A program made the translations under genes and the position numbers. A DNA stretch of 64,000 bases, taken from NCBI RefSeq assembly GCF_042660705.1, contig NZ_JBHSUQ010000001.1, one strand, 5' to 3'. Below, one piece after another: positions 10,301 to 20,086 of the stretch. This stretch comes from Undibacterium_A arcticum (GTDB lineage Bacteria; Pseudomonadota; Gammaproteobacteria; Burkholderiales; Burkholderiaceae_D). Positions within the stretch are counted from its first letter, which is position 1, and each line of letters starts with the position of its first letter. The notes beneath the pieces were generated by a model. The model was not told the DNA's origin. It was given only the letters and a program-made list of their open reading frames with translations, and did no database searches.

Positions 10301-11757
10301 ACCGTATCGCGGTGAAGATAGGAGCCGCGCACACCATTGCGGCCGGTGTAGCCTTCAGCCAGCATCCGCAGGATCGCGTCGTAGCGCGCACGCTCCAGTT
10401 CTGCGTAAGGTTCGGCGCAGCGGACCAGGGCGAACAGCGCATCTTCGTGCCATTCCTGGCAGGCGACCTCGGCGACGATCTGCTGCGCCAGGACGTCCAA
10501 CGGCGCGCGCGGGATGCGCAGCGCATCAAGTTCGTCGCGCCTGATGCAATCGAGCAGCGCCGCGCACTCGACCAGGTCGTCGCGCGAGGTAGGGAAAAGC
10601 CGGCCTTTGGGGATGCCGCCAACCTGGTGCCCGGAGCGGCCCACGCGTTGCAGCAAGGCGGCAATGCTGCGCGGCGAGCCGACCTGGCAGACCAGATCGA
10701 CGTCGCCGATATCGATACCGAGCTCCAGCGAGGCGGTGGCGATCAATACCCGCAGCTCGCCGCGCTTGAGCCGCTGTTCGGCGTCCAGCCGGTGTTCTTT
10801 GGCGAGACTGCCATGGTGGGCTGCGACCGCCACAGGGCCGAGGCGGTCGGCCAGATGACGCGCGGCGCGCTCGGCCATGCGCCGCGTGTTGACGAACACC
10901 AGTGTCGTGCGATGCAGCGCCACCAGCTCCGCCATCCGGTCATAGACCCGTTCCCAGACGTCGTTGGCCATTACCGCTTCGAGCGGCACCGGGGGCAGTT
11001 CGAGCGCCAGATCGCGCCGGCGGATGTGGCCGACATCGACGATGGCGCAGTCGCCGCAGTCACCTTCCTTGGATCGCCCGACCAGAAAGCGCGCCACCGC
11101 GTCCAGCGGCTTCTGGGTCGCCGACAGGCCAATGCGGGTAGGGCGCCGGGCACACAGCGCGTCCAGCCGCTCCAGGCTGAGCGCGAGATGGCTGCCGCGC
11201 TTGTTGCCGGCCACGGCGTGGATTTCGTCGACGATGACGGTGCGCGTGCTGGCCAGCATGGCGCGACCGCTGTCGGAGCAGAGCAGCACATACAGGGATT
11301 CGGGGGTGGTCACCAGGATGTGCGGCGCGCGCTTACGCATCGCCTGCCGTTCGTGGGCGGTGGTGTCGCCCGTGCGCACCGCCGTGCGGATGGCGGGGTC
11401 GGGCAGACCCATGCGGGCCAGTTCGCGCGTGATGCCCTCTAGCGGCGCCTGAAGGTTGACGCGGATATCGTTAGACAGCGCTTTCAGCGGCGAGACATAG
11501 ACCACGGTGGTCGCGTCCGGTAGTGCGCCTCCGTGAGCAATGCCGTCGCGGACCAGCGCGTCGATGGCCGCCAAAAAAGCGGCAAGCGTCTTGCCCGATC
11601 CGGTCGGCGCCGCGACCAGAGTCGGGCGCCCGCTGCGGATCAACGGCCAGGCGCGCTGTTGCGCTTCCGTCGCGCTGGTGAAGGTGCAGCGGAACCAGGC
11701 AGCGACGGCGGGGTGGAAATCCTCCCAGCTGTCGGCGGCGGGACATGGGGTAGTCAT
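7333..11757 (-). CDS. lhr: Long-form Lhr ATP-dependent helicase
   Basis: This is a 1,474-residue superfamily 2 helicase, close to the 1,538 residues of E. coli Lhr. The first ~430 residues are the two RecA-like domains: Walker A APTGSGKT at residues 50-57, YVSPLKAL, TTPESLY, DEIHAV, LSATQ, then FVNTRRMAER, HHGSLAKE and QRVGRSGHQ. The winged-helix and Lhr-core parts follow (HRDTVAGTLRGRRG, PFGSRINRAWGLAL). The C-terminal extension is the part assigned uracil-DNA glycosylase activity in the E. coli protein, so a role in DNA repair is likely. A flexible stretch of repeated SNT triplets (7837-7868) interrupts the C-terminal region. The gene is intact over 4.4 kb. It has no metallophosphoesterase partner beside it, as expected for the long form. 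Confidence 0.93.
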   Translation of the reverse strand: MTTPCPAADSWEDFHPAVAAWFRCTFTSATEAQQRAWPLIRSGRPTLVAAPTGSGKTLAAFLAAIDALVRDGIAHGGALPDATTVVYVSPLKALSNDIRVNLQAPLEGITRELARMGLPDPAIRTAVRTGDTTAHERQAMRKRAPHILVTTPESLYVLLCSDSGRAMLASTRTVIVDEIHAVAGNKRGSHLALSLERLDALCARRPTRIGLSATQKPLDAVARFLVGRSKEGDCGDCAIVDVGHIRRRDLALELPPVPLEAVMANDVWERVYDRMAELVALHRTTLVFVNTRRMAERAARHLADRLGPVAVAAHHGSLAKEHRLDAEQRLKRGELRVLIATASLELGIDIGDVDLVCQVGSPRSIAALLQRVGRSGHQVGGIPKGRLFPTSRDDLVECAALLDCIRRDELDALRIPRAPLDVLAQQIVAEVACQEWHEDALFALVRCAEPYAELERARYDAILRMLAEGYTGRNGVRGSYLHRDTVAGTLRGRRGSKLTAVTSGGTIPDNADYTVWLEPQGHAIGTVNEDFAVESLAGDVFQLGNTSYRILRVEAGRVRVEDAHGAAPNIPFWLGEAPGRSDELSAGVARLRAKIDQLLSGTAGALAARDTGVTGDIPGAPALNTAIDWLVDSVGIDAGAARQIVDYLARARAALGALPTQDTLAMERFFDESGGMQLVLHVPFGSRINRAWGLALRKRFCRTFNFELQAAATEDAIVLSLSTSHSFALDEVWRYLRSGNAEHLLIQALLDAPLFNVRWRWNATTALALPRYSGGRKVAPQLQRMKSDDLLAAVFPDQAACLENVVGERELPSHPLVEQTIADCLHEAMDSDGWLALLRRIEHGQLKLIARDLPAPSPLAMEILNARPYAFLDDAPLEERRTQAVLSRRWTDPASADDLGALDADAIASVSEEAWPRVRDADEMHEALMSLACVTQAEARQQDGWPDWLDALARSGRATRMQVSTGDILWAPLERVACLRAAYPQADFAPALKAPESCGRAWDRDEAIVEIVRARLSGFGPQPLSRISQALGLQASTVASALARLETEGYVMRGRFTPGTASEEWCERHLLARIHRYTIKRLRREIEPVERQDFMRFLFDWQHLAPDARLQGPDALPQIIAQLEGFEAAAGAWESDMLPARLGDYSTSWLDDLCRAGKVVWTRIAAPLRAAGGPLRSTPIVVLPRRHLGIWNALPNLDGQPEISARAQRVHAALLRDGAMFFDELLTDARLLPAELENALGELVSTGLVNADSFAGLRALLLPAAKRTSHARQRRRGWSMPTMDEAGRWAPVRRSDASNTSNTSNTSVNAGLPAVPGRKPRTDPQALEHIALVLLRRYGVVFWRLLEREAGWLPAWLELLPVFHRLEARGDIRGGRFVGGLAGEQFALPEAIPLLREVRRRPADDSLICISGVDPLNLSGTLLPGEKIPALAGNRVLFRDGLPVATMIAGKTHYLVELEPPDREQVRAALVGRR
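7837..7868. repeat. 9-bp tandem repeat inside lhr
   Basis: GCTTGTGTT occurs three times in exact tandem (7837-7863), with a partial fourth. On the coding strand it gives an in-frame Ser-Asn-Thr repeat, so copy number can change without breaking the frame. Confidence 0.85.
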
Positions 11758-11891
11758 GAAATATTATATGAGCTCGGGGCACGGACGACGATCCGGCGCT
11801 GGTCCAGATCTTTCTGACGGTAAAAGCTACGGTAAACAGAACGTGTCTCCCTAGCGGACCTAATATCCATGCGGGTTTGCAGAAGCAGGAA

Positions 11892-11909
11892 ACAATTGAA
11901 TGGGAATGA
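11892..11909 (+). other. Possible second copy of the guaA 3' end (att-like)
   Basis: The 18 bases ACAATTGAATGGGAATGA translate as TIEWE and stop, exactly the last codons of guaA (1011-1028, ACGATTGAGTGGGAGTAG). All sense-codon differences are silent G-to-A changes and the stop differs TAG/TGA. Similarity does not extend clearly upstream. It could be the right attachment remnant of an island inserted at guaA, or chance. Confidence 0.4.
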
Positions 11910-12174
11910 TTTAGTCTCCTTCAGAAACAGGGATGGGACCCACTACTGGCCAGTGATGAGATGGGCAACCAATCCGCTGCCCAGGTATTGGACCGACTAC
12001 GCGCGTTTCCCGACTATCGCGGCATGTTCGAAGCCGTTTTTGACGGTGAGTCCCTGTCCATTGGTCGCACCGATCAATATGACGTCGATAGAAAAGCGCG
12101 GCCTTCGCGCATTTTTGAGTACATTGACTGGCAATCCTTCCCCCGCGCACTATCGACGTAATGATCGGCAGTAA
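11910..12174 (+). pseudogene. Fragment of a MauG/di-haem cytochrome c peroxidase
   Basis: In one frame this reads DPLLASDEMGN, then VLDRLRAFPDYRGMFEAVF and DGESLSIG, matching the part of bacterial di-haem cytochrome c peroxidases that follows the second haem region. In a second frame from about 12090 it reads MTSIEKRGLRAFLSTLTG, the usual C-terminus (compare LTxxEKxxLxAFLxTLTG). Some 40-60 codons between the two pieces are missing, as is everything upstream, including both CxxCH haem sites. Such enzymes reduce hydrogen peroxide in the periplasm; this copy cannot be functional. Its upstream end coincides with the guaA-like 3' end at 11892. Confidence 0.7.
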
Positions 12175-12340
12175 TTGAACGGTGCTTATAGCGTCAAGTG
12201 CAGACTCGACTGGTCGCGGGTGGCGCGTGCGCGCACTGCATTCCGGTAAACAAGCATTCGGTCATTCTTGTTGCAATGCGCTAAAATTACTCGTTTGGCC
12301 GGTGGATTAAACAGATTTCCGGCAAACAAAGGGGACGATA

Positions 12341-12613
12341 ATGCTTCAGTTGCGACCGAATTGCGAATGCTGCGACAAGGATCTGTTACCGGATTCGACC
12401 CAGGCGCGCATTTGCAGCTTCGAATGCACGTTTTGCGCGGACTGTACCGATACATTATTGCGCGGCATCTGCCCAAACTGTGGTGGTGAGCTGGTCGTGC
12501 GGCCGCGTCGCGTCGCCGAAAAGCTTGCCCTTTATCCGCCATCCACCAAACGCGTCCATCAACCAGCGGATCGCCAATACCGCCAGCACTCTCAGGATCA
12601 GGAAACACATTGA
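12341..12613 (+). CDS. DUF1272 zinc-ribbon-like protein
   Basis: This is a 90-residue protein starting MLQLRPNCECCDKDL. The cysteine pattern CECC, then CSFECTFCADC and CPNCGG is the whole DUF1272 signature and suggests one or two zinc sites. Function is unknown; members are small and cytosolic. The stop overlaps the TTG start of queE (TTGA), so the two are probably co-transcribed. The ~160 bases upstream contain an AT-rich stretch (GCTAAAATTAC near 12283) that may be its promoter. Confidence 0.88.
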   Translation: MLQLRPNCECCDKDLLPDSTQARICSFECTFCADCTDTLLRGICPNCGGELVVRPRRVAEKLALYPPSTKRVHQPADRQYRQHSQDQETH

Positions 12614-13240
12614 CTTATAGCATCAAAGAAATTTTTTACACCTTGCAGGGGGAGGGCGCCCATGCCGGGCGACCCGCAGTATTTTGTCGCTTCTCAGGCT
12701 GCAATCTGTGGTCCGGACGCGAAAGCGATCGCGCCACCGCGGTCTGTAAATTTTGCGACACCGATTTCGTCGGTACCGATGGTGAACGCGGCGGCAAATA
12801 CGATGCGCAATCGCTGGAGCTGACGATTAACCGGCTCTGGCCAAAGTCGTATACGGCCAGCAAGTACGTGGTGTTCACCGGCGGCGAACCATTGCTGCAA
12901 CTGGATCAGGCGCTGATTGACAGCATGCACGAGGCAGGGTTCGAGATTGCCATCGAAACCAATGGCACGCTGCCGGTGCCGGCTGGTGTCGACTGGGTCT
13001 GTGTCAGCCCAAAAGTCGGATCGACCCTGGTGGTACAGCGCGGCAATGAATTGAAGGCGGTGATCCCGCAAGCCAACCAGAATCTGGCTGACTATGAAGC
13101 ACTGGCTTTCGATAACTTCTTCGTGCAACCGATGGACGGCCCCGATCTCGATCGCAATACCCAACTGGCGATTGATACCTGCAAACAACCCAAAGTGGAA
13201 GTTAAGCTTGCAGACCCATAAATTATTGCAGATTCCGTAA
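12610..13240 (+). CDS. queE: 7-carboxy-7-deazaguanine synthase, C-terminal frameshift
   Basis: This radical SAM enzyme makes CDG from carboxytetrahydropterin in preQ0/queuosine synthesis. It begins TYSIKEIFYTLQGEGAHAGRP with a TTG start. The cluster-binding cysteines appear as CNLWSGRE followed by CKFCD, the longer spacing typical of QueE, with FTGGEP for SAM binding. As read, the frame ends at 13221 with a strange tail (PKVEVKLADP). In the neighbouring frame the family C-terminus PKWKLSLQTHKLLQIP runs to TAA at 13240, so two bases (or one extra) distinguish the frames near 13189. The product QueD substrate-supplier is encoded next. The shift sits in a CAACCC context and may be a sequence error. 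Confidence 0.9.
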
Positions 13241-13266
13241 GAAACCATTTTGGTATATAACCCGCC

Positions 13267-13713
13267 ATGCTGACCATTACCCGCAAACTCGAATTCGACG
13301 CCGGACACCGGATTCCCGACCACAAGAGCCAGTGCCGCAACCTGCACGGCCATCGCTATACGCTCGAAATCACCTTGCTTGGCGCGGTGATCGACGAGGA
13401 GGGCAGTTCCGACAACGGCATGATCATGGATTTTTCCGACATCAAGGCGTTAGCCAAGCAGCATCTGGTCGATGTCTGGGATCACGCCTTCCTGGTGTAT
13501 GAAAAGGACAGCAAGGTGCTGCAATTCCTGAATAGCCTCCCTGACCATAAAACAGTTGTCATCAACTGTATTCCGACCGTCGAAAATCTGGCGAAAACTG
13601 CATTCGACATCCTGAAGGCGGCGTATCAGGACCGCTTTGGCACCGGTTTGCGGCTGCATAAGCTGGTACTGCACGAGACGCCGAATTGCTGGGCCGAGAT
13701 CAGTGAAGACTAA
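13267..13713 (+). CDS. queD: 6-carboxy-5,6,7,8-tetrahydropterin synthase
   Basis: This 148-residue enzyme of the T-fold family converts dihydroneopterin triphosphate into carboxytetrahydropterin, the substrate of QueE. Zinc ligands are visible in FDAGHRI and in NLHGHRY; the catalytic cysteine is the one in SQCRNLHGH. The C-terminal LVLHETPNCWAEI is the family's Glu-containing substrate motif. It follows queE closely and a TATAAC-like box lies just upstream, so it may also have its own start of transcription. QueC and QueF are not in the window. Confidence 0.95.
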   Translation: MLTITRKLEFDAGHRIPDHKSQCRNLHGHRYTLEITLLGAVIDEEGSSDNGMIMDFSDIKALAKQHLVDVWDHAFLVYEKDSKVLQFLNSLPDHKTVVINCIPTVENLAKTAFDILKAAYQDRFGTGLRLHKLVLHETPNCWAEISED

Positions 13714-13720
13714 ATGCGCG

Positions 13721-14283
13721 ATGCTTGAATCCGGCGTAACGGTGACCGAGATGCCCGACGACGCGATTGCGACCGCGGCGGACGGTCGCGACACCATCTT
13801 CATGCGACTGGCGCTGGACCAGGCACACAATGCGTGGACGCTGGGCGAAGTGCCGGTGGGCGCGGTAGTGGTCAAGGATGGCGTGGTGATCGCGACCGGT
13901 TTCAATCAGCCGATTGGCAGCCACGATCCGACCGCGCATGCGGAGATTGTCGCCTTGCGTGCGGCAGCCGAACTCCTCGGCAATTACCGCCTGCCCGATT
14001 GCGAGCTGTATGTGACCCTGGAGCCGTGCGTGATGTGCTCCGGCGCGATGCTGCATGCGCGCATGGCGCGCGTCGTATACGGCGCAGCCGACCCGAAACC
14101 GGCGCCTGCGGCTCGGTCGTCAACCTGTTTGCACAACAACAGCTGAATCATCAAACGGACGTGATCGGCGGCGTGCTGGCAGAAGACTGCGGCGCTTTGC
14201 TGAAAGGCTTCTTTGCCGAGCGCCGCAGCCAGGCGCAACGCCGCACGTCCGGGATCGACGACGGCCTTGATTCCGCTGTCTGA
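13721..14283 (+). CDS. tadA: tRNA-specific adenosine deaminase, frameshift near the C-terminus
   Basis: TadA converts A34 to inosine in tRNA-Arg(ACG) and is essential in most bacteria. The catalytic HAE (PTAHAEIVAL) and the zinc motif PCVMCSGA are both present. After VVYGAADPK the frame turns into a junk tail and ends at 14146; the correct continuation TGACGSVVNLFAQQQLNHQ runs in the next frame to TGA 14283. Restoring one A at 14096-14098 heals the gene. Because the gene is normally essential and the defect is a homopolymer contraction, I regard it as a sequencing error. The start ATG 13721 follows queD by seven bases; Met codons further in are also possible. Confidence 0.9.
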
Positions 14284-14361
14284 GATTACTGTGCGCTTTA
14301 GATACTCGGCCCTGTATATTTAAATGCCGTTATTACAATTAGGGGAGTTAATATGTTTTTG

Positions 14362-14371
14362 CATATACTCC
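14362..14371 (-). repeat. GGAGTATATG intergenic motif, copy 1
   Basis: Exact GGAGTATATG on the minus strand, 62 bases before the ldcA-type gene. It also reads on the plus strand as CATATACTCC, whose TATACT could serve as a -10 box. Three related copies occur in other intergenic regions. Confidence 0.6.
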
Positions 14372-14432
14372 CTCAATGTGAGTCGCATATTGCGGCAGAT
14401 TCCTCAACACATAGCGAAAATGGTGCACGCGG

Positions 14433-15360
14433 ATGAGCGCAAACATGTCCAATAACAAGATCGGGATCGCCATCGTCGCGCCGGCCGGTTTCGCGCCGGA
14501 TCCGGCTGCATTACAGCGTGGCATCGCAGCGCTGGAGGCGCAGGGTTGCCGGGTACACAATTATTACGATCCGGCCGAAATTCCAGCGTTTCGGCGGCAC
14601 CGATGCGGCACGACTTGCGCAGTTTCATGCGGCGGCAGCGGACCCCGAAGTGCAGATCGTGATGGCGCTGCGCGGCGGCTACGGGCTGTCACGCCTGCTG
14701 CCTGTGCTCGACTACAACCTGCTGGCAGAGAGCGGGAAATTGTTTGTCGGCCATAGCGACTTGACCGCGTTTCAGATGGCGCTGCTGAAACATACCGGCG
14801 CAGTGAGTTTTTCCGGGCCGATGTTGTGCGATGACTTTGCCCGCGAAGCGCCGAGCGATTTCATGTGCGGGCAATTCTGGCAATGCCTGATCGGCCCGAC
14901 CCATGCCGTGACGAATTTGATCCCGCAGAATAATCCAGCGCTGGAGGTGAGCGGAACGCTGTGGGGCGGCAATCTCACCATGCTGACTCATCTGGTCGGC
15001 ACGCCGTACATGCCGCAGGTCGATGGAGGCATCCTGTTTGTCGAGGACGTCAGCGAGCATCCGTATCGGGTCGAACGCATGCTGCTGCAACTGCTGTATT
15101 CGGGCGTGCTGGCGCGCCAAAAAGCAGTATTGCTGGGTGATTTTTCCAATTATCGCCTCGGCGATTTCGACAATGGCTACGATTTCGACGCGATGCTGGC
15201 CTACTTCCGGGCGCAATCGCCGGTGCCGGTGCTGACCGGGCTGCCGTTTGGTCACGTCCGCGACAAGGCGACCTTGGCCGTCGGCTGCCAGGCGACGCTG
15301 CGTTCGGATACGCAGAACTGGCAGCTGACGATGCGCGGCTACCCTGTGCTGGAATGCTGA
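14433..15360 (+). CDS. LD-carboxypeptidase (muramoyltetrapeptide carboxypeptidase family S66), frameshifted
   Basis: Family S66 enzymes trim the terminal D-Ala from muramoyl-tetrapeptides during cell wall recycling in the cytosol. Start ATG 14433 gives IGIAIVAPAGFAPD. After HNYYDPAE the frame breaks; the continuation KFQRFGGTDAARLAQF is in the second frame to TGA 15360. Two As appear lost at 14578-14580. The nucleophile motif ALRGGYG, then KLFVGHSDLTAFQ, the VSGTLWGGNLTML segment with the catalytic Glu region, and LPFGHVRDK match the family. It is about 308 residues when repaired. The symbol ldcA would fit but I do not assign it firmly. Confidence 0.85.
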
Positions 15361-15657
15361 CAGGCCTTCGTTTGGCGGCCGCTCCCGCGTGCCGTGCGCA
15401 AGCGGAAAAATAGATCGAGCAAGCTTGACCGCCACGCCGGTCCGATCAGTGTCGCAAGGATCGCATCCAGATGCAGGAAGTTCGCGCTGCGCGATGTTCT
15501 GTCGGGATAGCCGAACCATCCTCCTGGATTGCAGATTACAAGCGACCGCGAGCCGCTTTCGTGCGCGGCACGGCATTACGCCTGTCACATTGGGCGGGGA
15601 AAACCGCGCATGGTAAAATAAAAGGTTATCTAATTCTCGTTATAAAAGGCGTTATCA
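15361..15657. other. 297-bp intergenic region with a promoter, no gene seen
   Basis: No frame here resembles a protein. The only supportable element is the promoter at 15590-15619 for the ABC-F gene. Confidence 0.5.
15590..15619 (+). promoter_or_regulatory. Candidate sigma70 promoter for the ABC-F gene
   Basis: An extended -10 (TGG-TAAAAT, hexamer at 15614-15619) is preceded by a weak -35 TTGGGC at 15590-15595, 18 bases apart. The start codon follows 39 bases later. Confidence 0.45.
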
Positions 15658-17255
<1,598 letters not shown>

Positions 17256-17272
17256 GTTTATCGATACCCAAT

Positions 17273-17308
17273 AAAAAACGGCGCGGAGAAATCCGTGCCG
17301 TTTTTTTT
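17273..17308 (+). terminator. Rho-independent terminator after the ABC-F gene
   Basis: AAAACGGC...GCCGTTTT arms (with an inner GGA/TCC pairing) are followed by a run of eight Ts. It lies 18 bases after the stop codon. Confidence 0.9.
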
Positions 17309-17406
17309 AGGCCGTCATGTGCGTTGCCGTTTTGCGTCCATTGTGCGTCTATTTGATGGCGCTGGACCGGGTCGCGATGGACCGGGTCGCGTTGGACCGC
17401 GGTCGA

Positions 17407-18012
17407 TCAGTGTTTGTTCAGTGCCGCCGCGTCGGCGTGCAATAGCAACAGATCGAGACGATCGCGCAAGCCGCGCGCGATGTCGTTGCCTTTTGCCTTC
17501 AGTACCGCTTCCAGATATGGCTGCCGCAATTCGCGGAAATCGGCCACTGTATTGGCGCGCTCGACCTTCAGTTGCAAGGTAAAGCCACGCAAACCGATGG
17601 TGCTTTTAATCGTTTCATTGAAAAACGCGTGCAGCGCCTGAATTGTATTTTCGCCGGCGCGCAACGGCCCATTAGTCTCAGATAGAACACGCGCATCTTC
17701 TGCCGGCAATCCGGTGCCGCGCCGTTCTCCGGGGACAGTCATGGATACCGCGGACTCCGCCGCGAGTGGTGTTGCTGGTGCCGTTGCAGGTGCAGCCGCG
17801 GGCGCTTGAATCCCGTTGATGAAGCCGCCGTCGAGCAATTCGTTGACGCTCTGAATGTCGAGCCCAAGGCCAACGACTTTTTTCAGCAAATCTTCGGTTG
17901 GATGTTTGCCATCGATCAATACCAGCAAGCTGCGCAGGCGCGATGCGAGTTGGTGTTTGCGCGTTGCAATTTCTTCGCGCCCTTTGTCCGATTTGTCAAT
18001 TAGTGTCGTCAT
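17407..18012 (-). CDS. Hypothetical protein with winged-helix-like N-terminus
   Basis: This is a 201-residue protein. I place the start at ATG 18012 (MTTLIDKSDKGREEIATRK) because the longer frame to 18087 has no family support. Residues 1-65 (HQLASRLRSLLVLIDGKHP, then DLLKKV) look like a small helical domain seen in uncharacterised Burkholderiales proteins. A Pro/Ala-rich linker (about residues 70-95) leads to a helical C-terminal half without recognisable motifs. No signal peptide or membrane segment is visible. It faces the ABC-F terminator and is separated from the next gene by 296 bases containing a TATAAT at 18103-18108 but nothing coding. Confidence 0.7.
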   Translation of the reverse strand: MTTLIDKSDKGREEIATRKHQLASRLRSLLVLIDGKHPTEDLLKKVVGLGLDIQSVNELLDGGFINGIQAPAAAPATAPATPLAAESAVSMTVPGERRGTGLPAEDARVLSETNGPLRAGENTIQALHAFFNETIKSTIGLRGFTLQLKVERANTVADFRELRQPYLEAVLKAKGNDIARGLRDRLDLLLLHADAAALNKH

Positions 18013-18308
18013 GTGTTTATTGATGTGCGATGGGGAAAGGTTACGATCGCTGCCCGACTTGTTCACGCCGACCAGAACCGGGCGCAAATCCGGAATCGAA
18101 TTTATAATAAAAAACTGTCATCGTTTTACGCCCACTGTCACTTCTGCAGCATGAAGCCTATCGGATTCAAAATCGAATTAAATCATCGAACAAGGCGACC
18201 GTGCTCATTTCGTTGCCAACAAGTTGCCGACATGCACTTCTAGTATCCTGCATATTTTCCCAAAATCATATATTTACGATAGCCAGACCCCAATAAAAAG
18301 GTTTTTCG

Positions 18309-19820
18309 ATGACACAAACGACACAGTTCTATATCAATGGCGCCTGGGTCAAGCCTAGCCAGCAGTCACAGATCGACGTCGTCAATTCTCATACCGAGCA
18401 GGTGATCGCCCGTATTCCAGAAGCTACGGTACAAGAAGCGGAGCAGGCGATCGCCGCCGCGCGTGCGGCATTCGACGCATGGTCGCAAACACCACCTGAA
18501 GTGCGCGCCGATTATCTGCAAAAAATTGCGGATGGTCTGAAAGCGCGCAGCGAGGAGCTGGCGCAGACCATCTCGGACGAAGTCGGCATCCCGCTCAGAG
18601 TGTCGGGACGGCTGCAGGTCAGCGGACCGATCTGGCAGTGGGGGAATTACGCGAAAATCATACAAAGCTTCGAGTGGCAACAGCAAGTGGGTAATTCCTT
18701 GGTGGTGCGGGAGCCGATCGGCGTGGTGGCGTGCATTACGCCATGGAATTTCCCGTTCAGCCAGATCACGCTGAAGGTTGCCGCGGCACTCGCTGCCGGA
18801 TGCACGGTGGTGCTCAAACCGTCCGAAGTCGCGCCGATCAATGCGTTCATCCTGGCCGAAGTTATCCATGCTGCCGGGCTGCCGGCCGGTGTCTTCAACA
18901 TGATCACCGGTTATGGCCCGGTGGTCGGCGAAGTGCTGGCGTCACATCCGGATGTCGACATGGTCAGCTTCACCGGTTCGACCCGCGCCGGCAAGCGCGT
19001 GGCGGAACTGGCCGCTGCCAGTGTCAAGCGCGTCGCACTCGAATTGGGCGGCAAGTCGGCGTCGGTGATACTGGACGATGCAGACTTCGAAAAGGCGATA
19101 AAGGGCACCGTCGGCGCTTGTTTCCTCAATTCCGGTCAGACCTGCTCGGCACATACCCGTATGCTGGTGCCGCACAGCCGCGTCGAGGAGGCGAAGGCTT
19201 TGGCCAAGCGTTTTGCCGACGGCTACACGGTCGGCGATCCGCGCGCCGAATCCACGCGCCTCCGCGTCGAGGAGGCGAAGGCTTTGGCCAAGCGTTTTGC
19301 CGACGGCTACACGGTCGGCGATCCGCGCGCCGAATCCACGCGCCTGGGCCCGCTGGTATCGGCAGTGCAGCGCGACCGGGTGGTGAGTTTGATTGAAAAA
19401 GGTATCGAAAACGGCATGGAATTGGTGACAGGCGGCCCCGGCGCACCGCTGCCGACCGGCTTTTATGTGAAGCCGACCGTCTTTGCGACCAATGATTCGA
19501 AAGCGGTGCTGGCACAGGAAGAAATCTTTGGTCCGGTACTGACCATCATCCCTTATCAGGACGAAGACGATGCGATTCGCATCGCCAACGACAGCATTTA
19601 CGGTCTGGGCGGCGCTGTCTGGAGTGGCGATGAGGATCGCGCGGTGCGGGTCGCACGTCGCATCCGGACCGGTCAGGTCGACATCAATGGCGGTGCGTTT
19701 AATCCACTGGCGCCGTTCGGCGGTTACAAGCAGTCGGGGGTGGGGCGCGAAAATGGCTGCTACGGATTGGAGGAATATTTGCAGTTCAAGGCCTTGCAAA
19801 TGACGAGCGCTGCTGCCTAG
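18309..19820 (+). CDS. NAD(P)-dependent aldehyde dehydrogenase with internal 28-residue duplication
   Basis: This is an aldehyde dehydrogenase superfamily enzyme of 503 residues; the substrate is unknown. ITPWNFPF and VVLKPSEVAP bind the cofactor, LELGGKSA holds the general base Glu and NSGQTCSAHTR the nucleophilic Cys. Family members of this type are about 475 residues. The extra 28 come from an exact tandem copy of the stretch from RVEEAKALAKRF to AESTRL. This lies just after the catalytic cysteine, in the helix-loop before GPLVS, and would insert an additional helix. Whether the enzyme still folds is not clear. The ATG is 6 bases after an AAGG-type ribosome binding site. Confidence 0.92.
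   Translation: MTQTTQFYINGAWVKPSQQSQIDVVNSHTEQVIARIPEATVQEAEQAIAAARAAFDAWSQTPPEVRADYLQKIADGLKARSEELAQTISDEVGIPLRVSGRLQVSGPIWQWGNYAKIIQSFEWQQQVGNSLVVREPIGVVACITPWNFPFSQITLKVAAALAAGCTVVLKPSEVAPINAFILAEVIHAAGLPAGVFNMITGYGPVVGEVLASHPDVDMVSFTGSTRAGKRVAELAAASVKRVALELGGKSASVILDDADFEKAIKGTVGACFLNSGQTCSAHTRMLVPHSRVEEAKALAKRFADGYTVGDPRAESTRLRVEEAKALAKRFADGYTVGDPRAESTRLGPLVSAVQRDRVVSLIEKGIENGMELVTGGPGAPLPTGFYVKPTVFATNDSKAVLAQEEIFGPVLTIIPYQDEDDAIRIANDSIYGLGGAVWSGDEDRAVRVARRIRTGQVDINGGAFNPLAPFGGYKQSGVGRENGCYGLEEYLQFKALQMTSAAA
19178..19345 (+). repeat. Perfect 84-bp tandem duplication
   Basis: Bases 19178-19261 and 19262-19345 are identical. The unit length is a multiple of three, so the frame is kept. 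Confidence 0.95.
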
Positions 19821-19823
19821 ACC

Positions 19824-19833
19824 TATATACTCC
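19824..19833 (-). repeat. GGAGTATATA intergenic motif, copy 2
   Basis: This is the motif with one final-base change, four bases after the aldehyde dehydrogenase stop codon. A looser AGTATA/TATACT inverted repeat follows at about 19858-19884. Confidence 0.55.
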
Positions 19834-19990
19834 CTATGTTATCGGCTGCGTGAGCCAGTATACATTCTGAATTTCAATATACTCATGAATGTGTCGTTAC
19901 AGTGGCGTGCGCGGCAGACACGGATCCGATTTGTTGGCATAAAATGTAGTTAGGCAAAAAAAAATCACACCAGACAGCGGGTCTTAACCT

Positions 19991-20009
19991 TGGTTGGATG
20001 ACCCAACCA
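19991..20009 (+). other. Short hairpin in the nadA leader
   Basis: TGGTTGG (19991-19997) and CCAACCA (20003-20009) pair perfectly over a five-base loop, about 78 bases before the nadA start. No T-run follows. It could be an operator or leader structure. Confidence 0.35.
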
Positions 20010-20086
20010 TGGCGAGGAAACTCGGGACCAGTGTTCAGTTAAATCGATTTTTGTATCAGACCCACATCAATAAGCGCGACAGAACC

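Noticed and set aside
10066..11442. 458-codon open frame on the plus strand
   Set aside because: It is antisense to the helicase domains of lhr and has no family features; long antisense frames are common in GC-rich genes.
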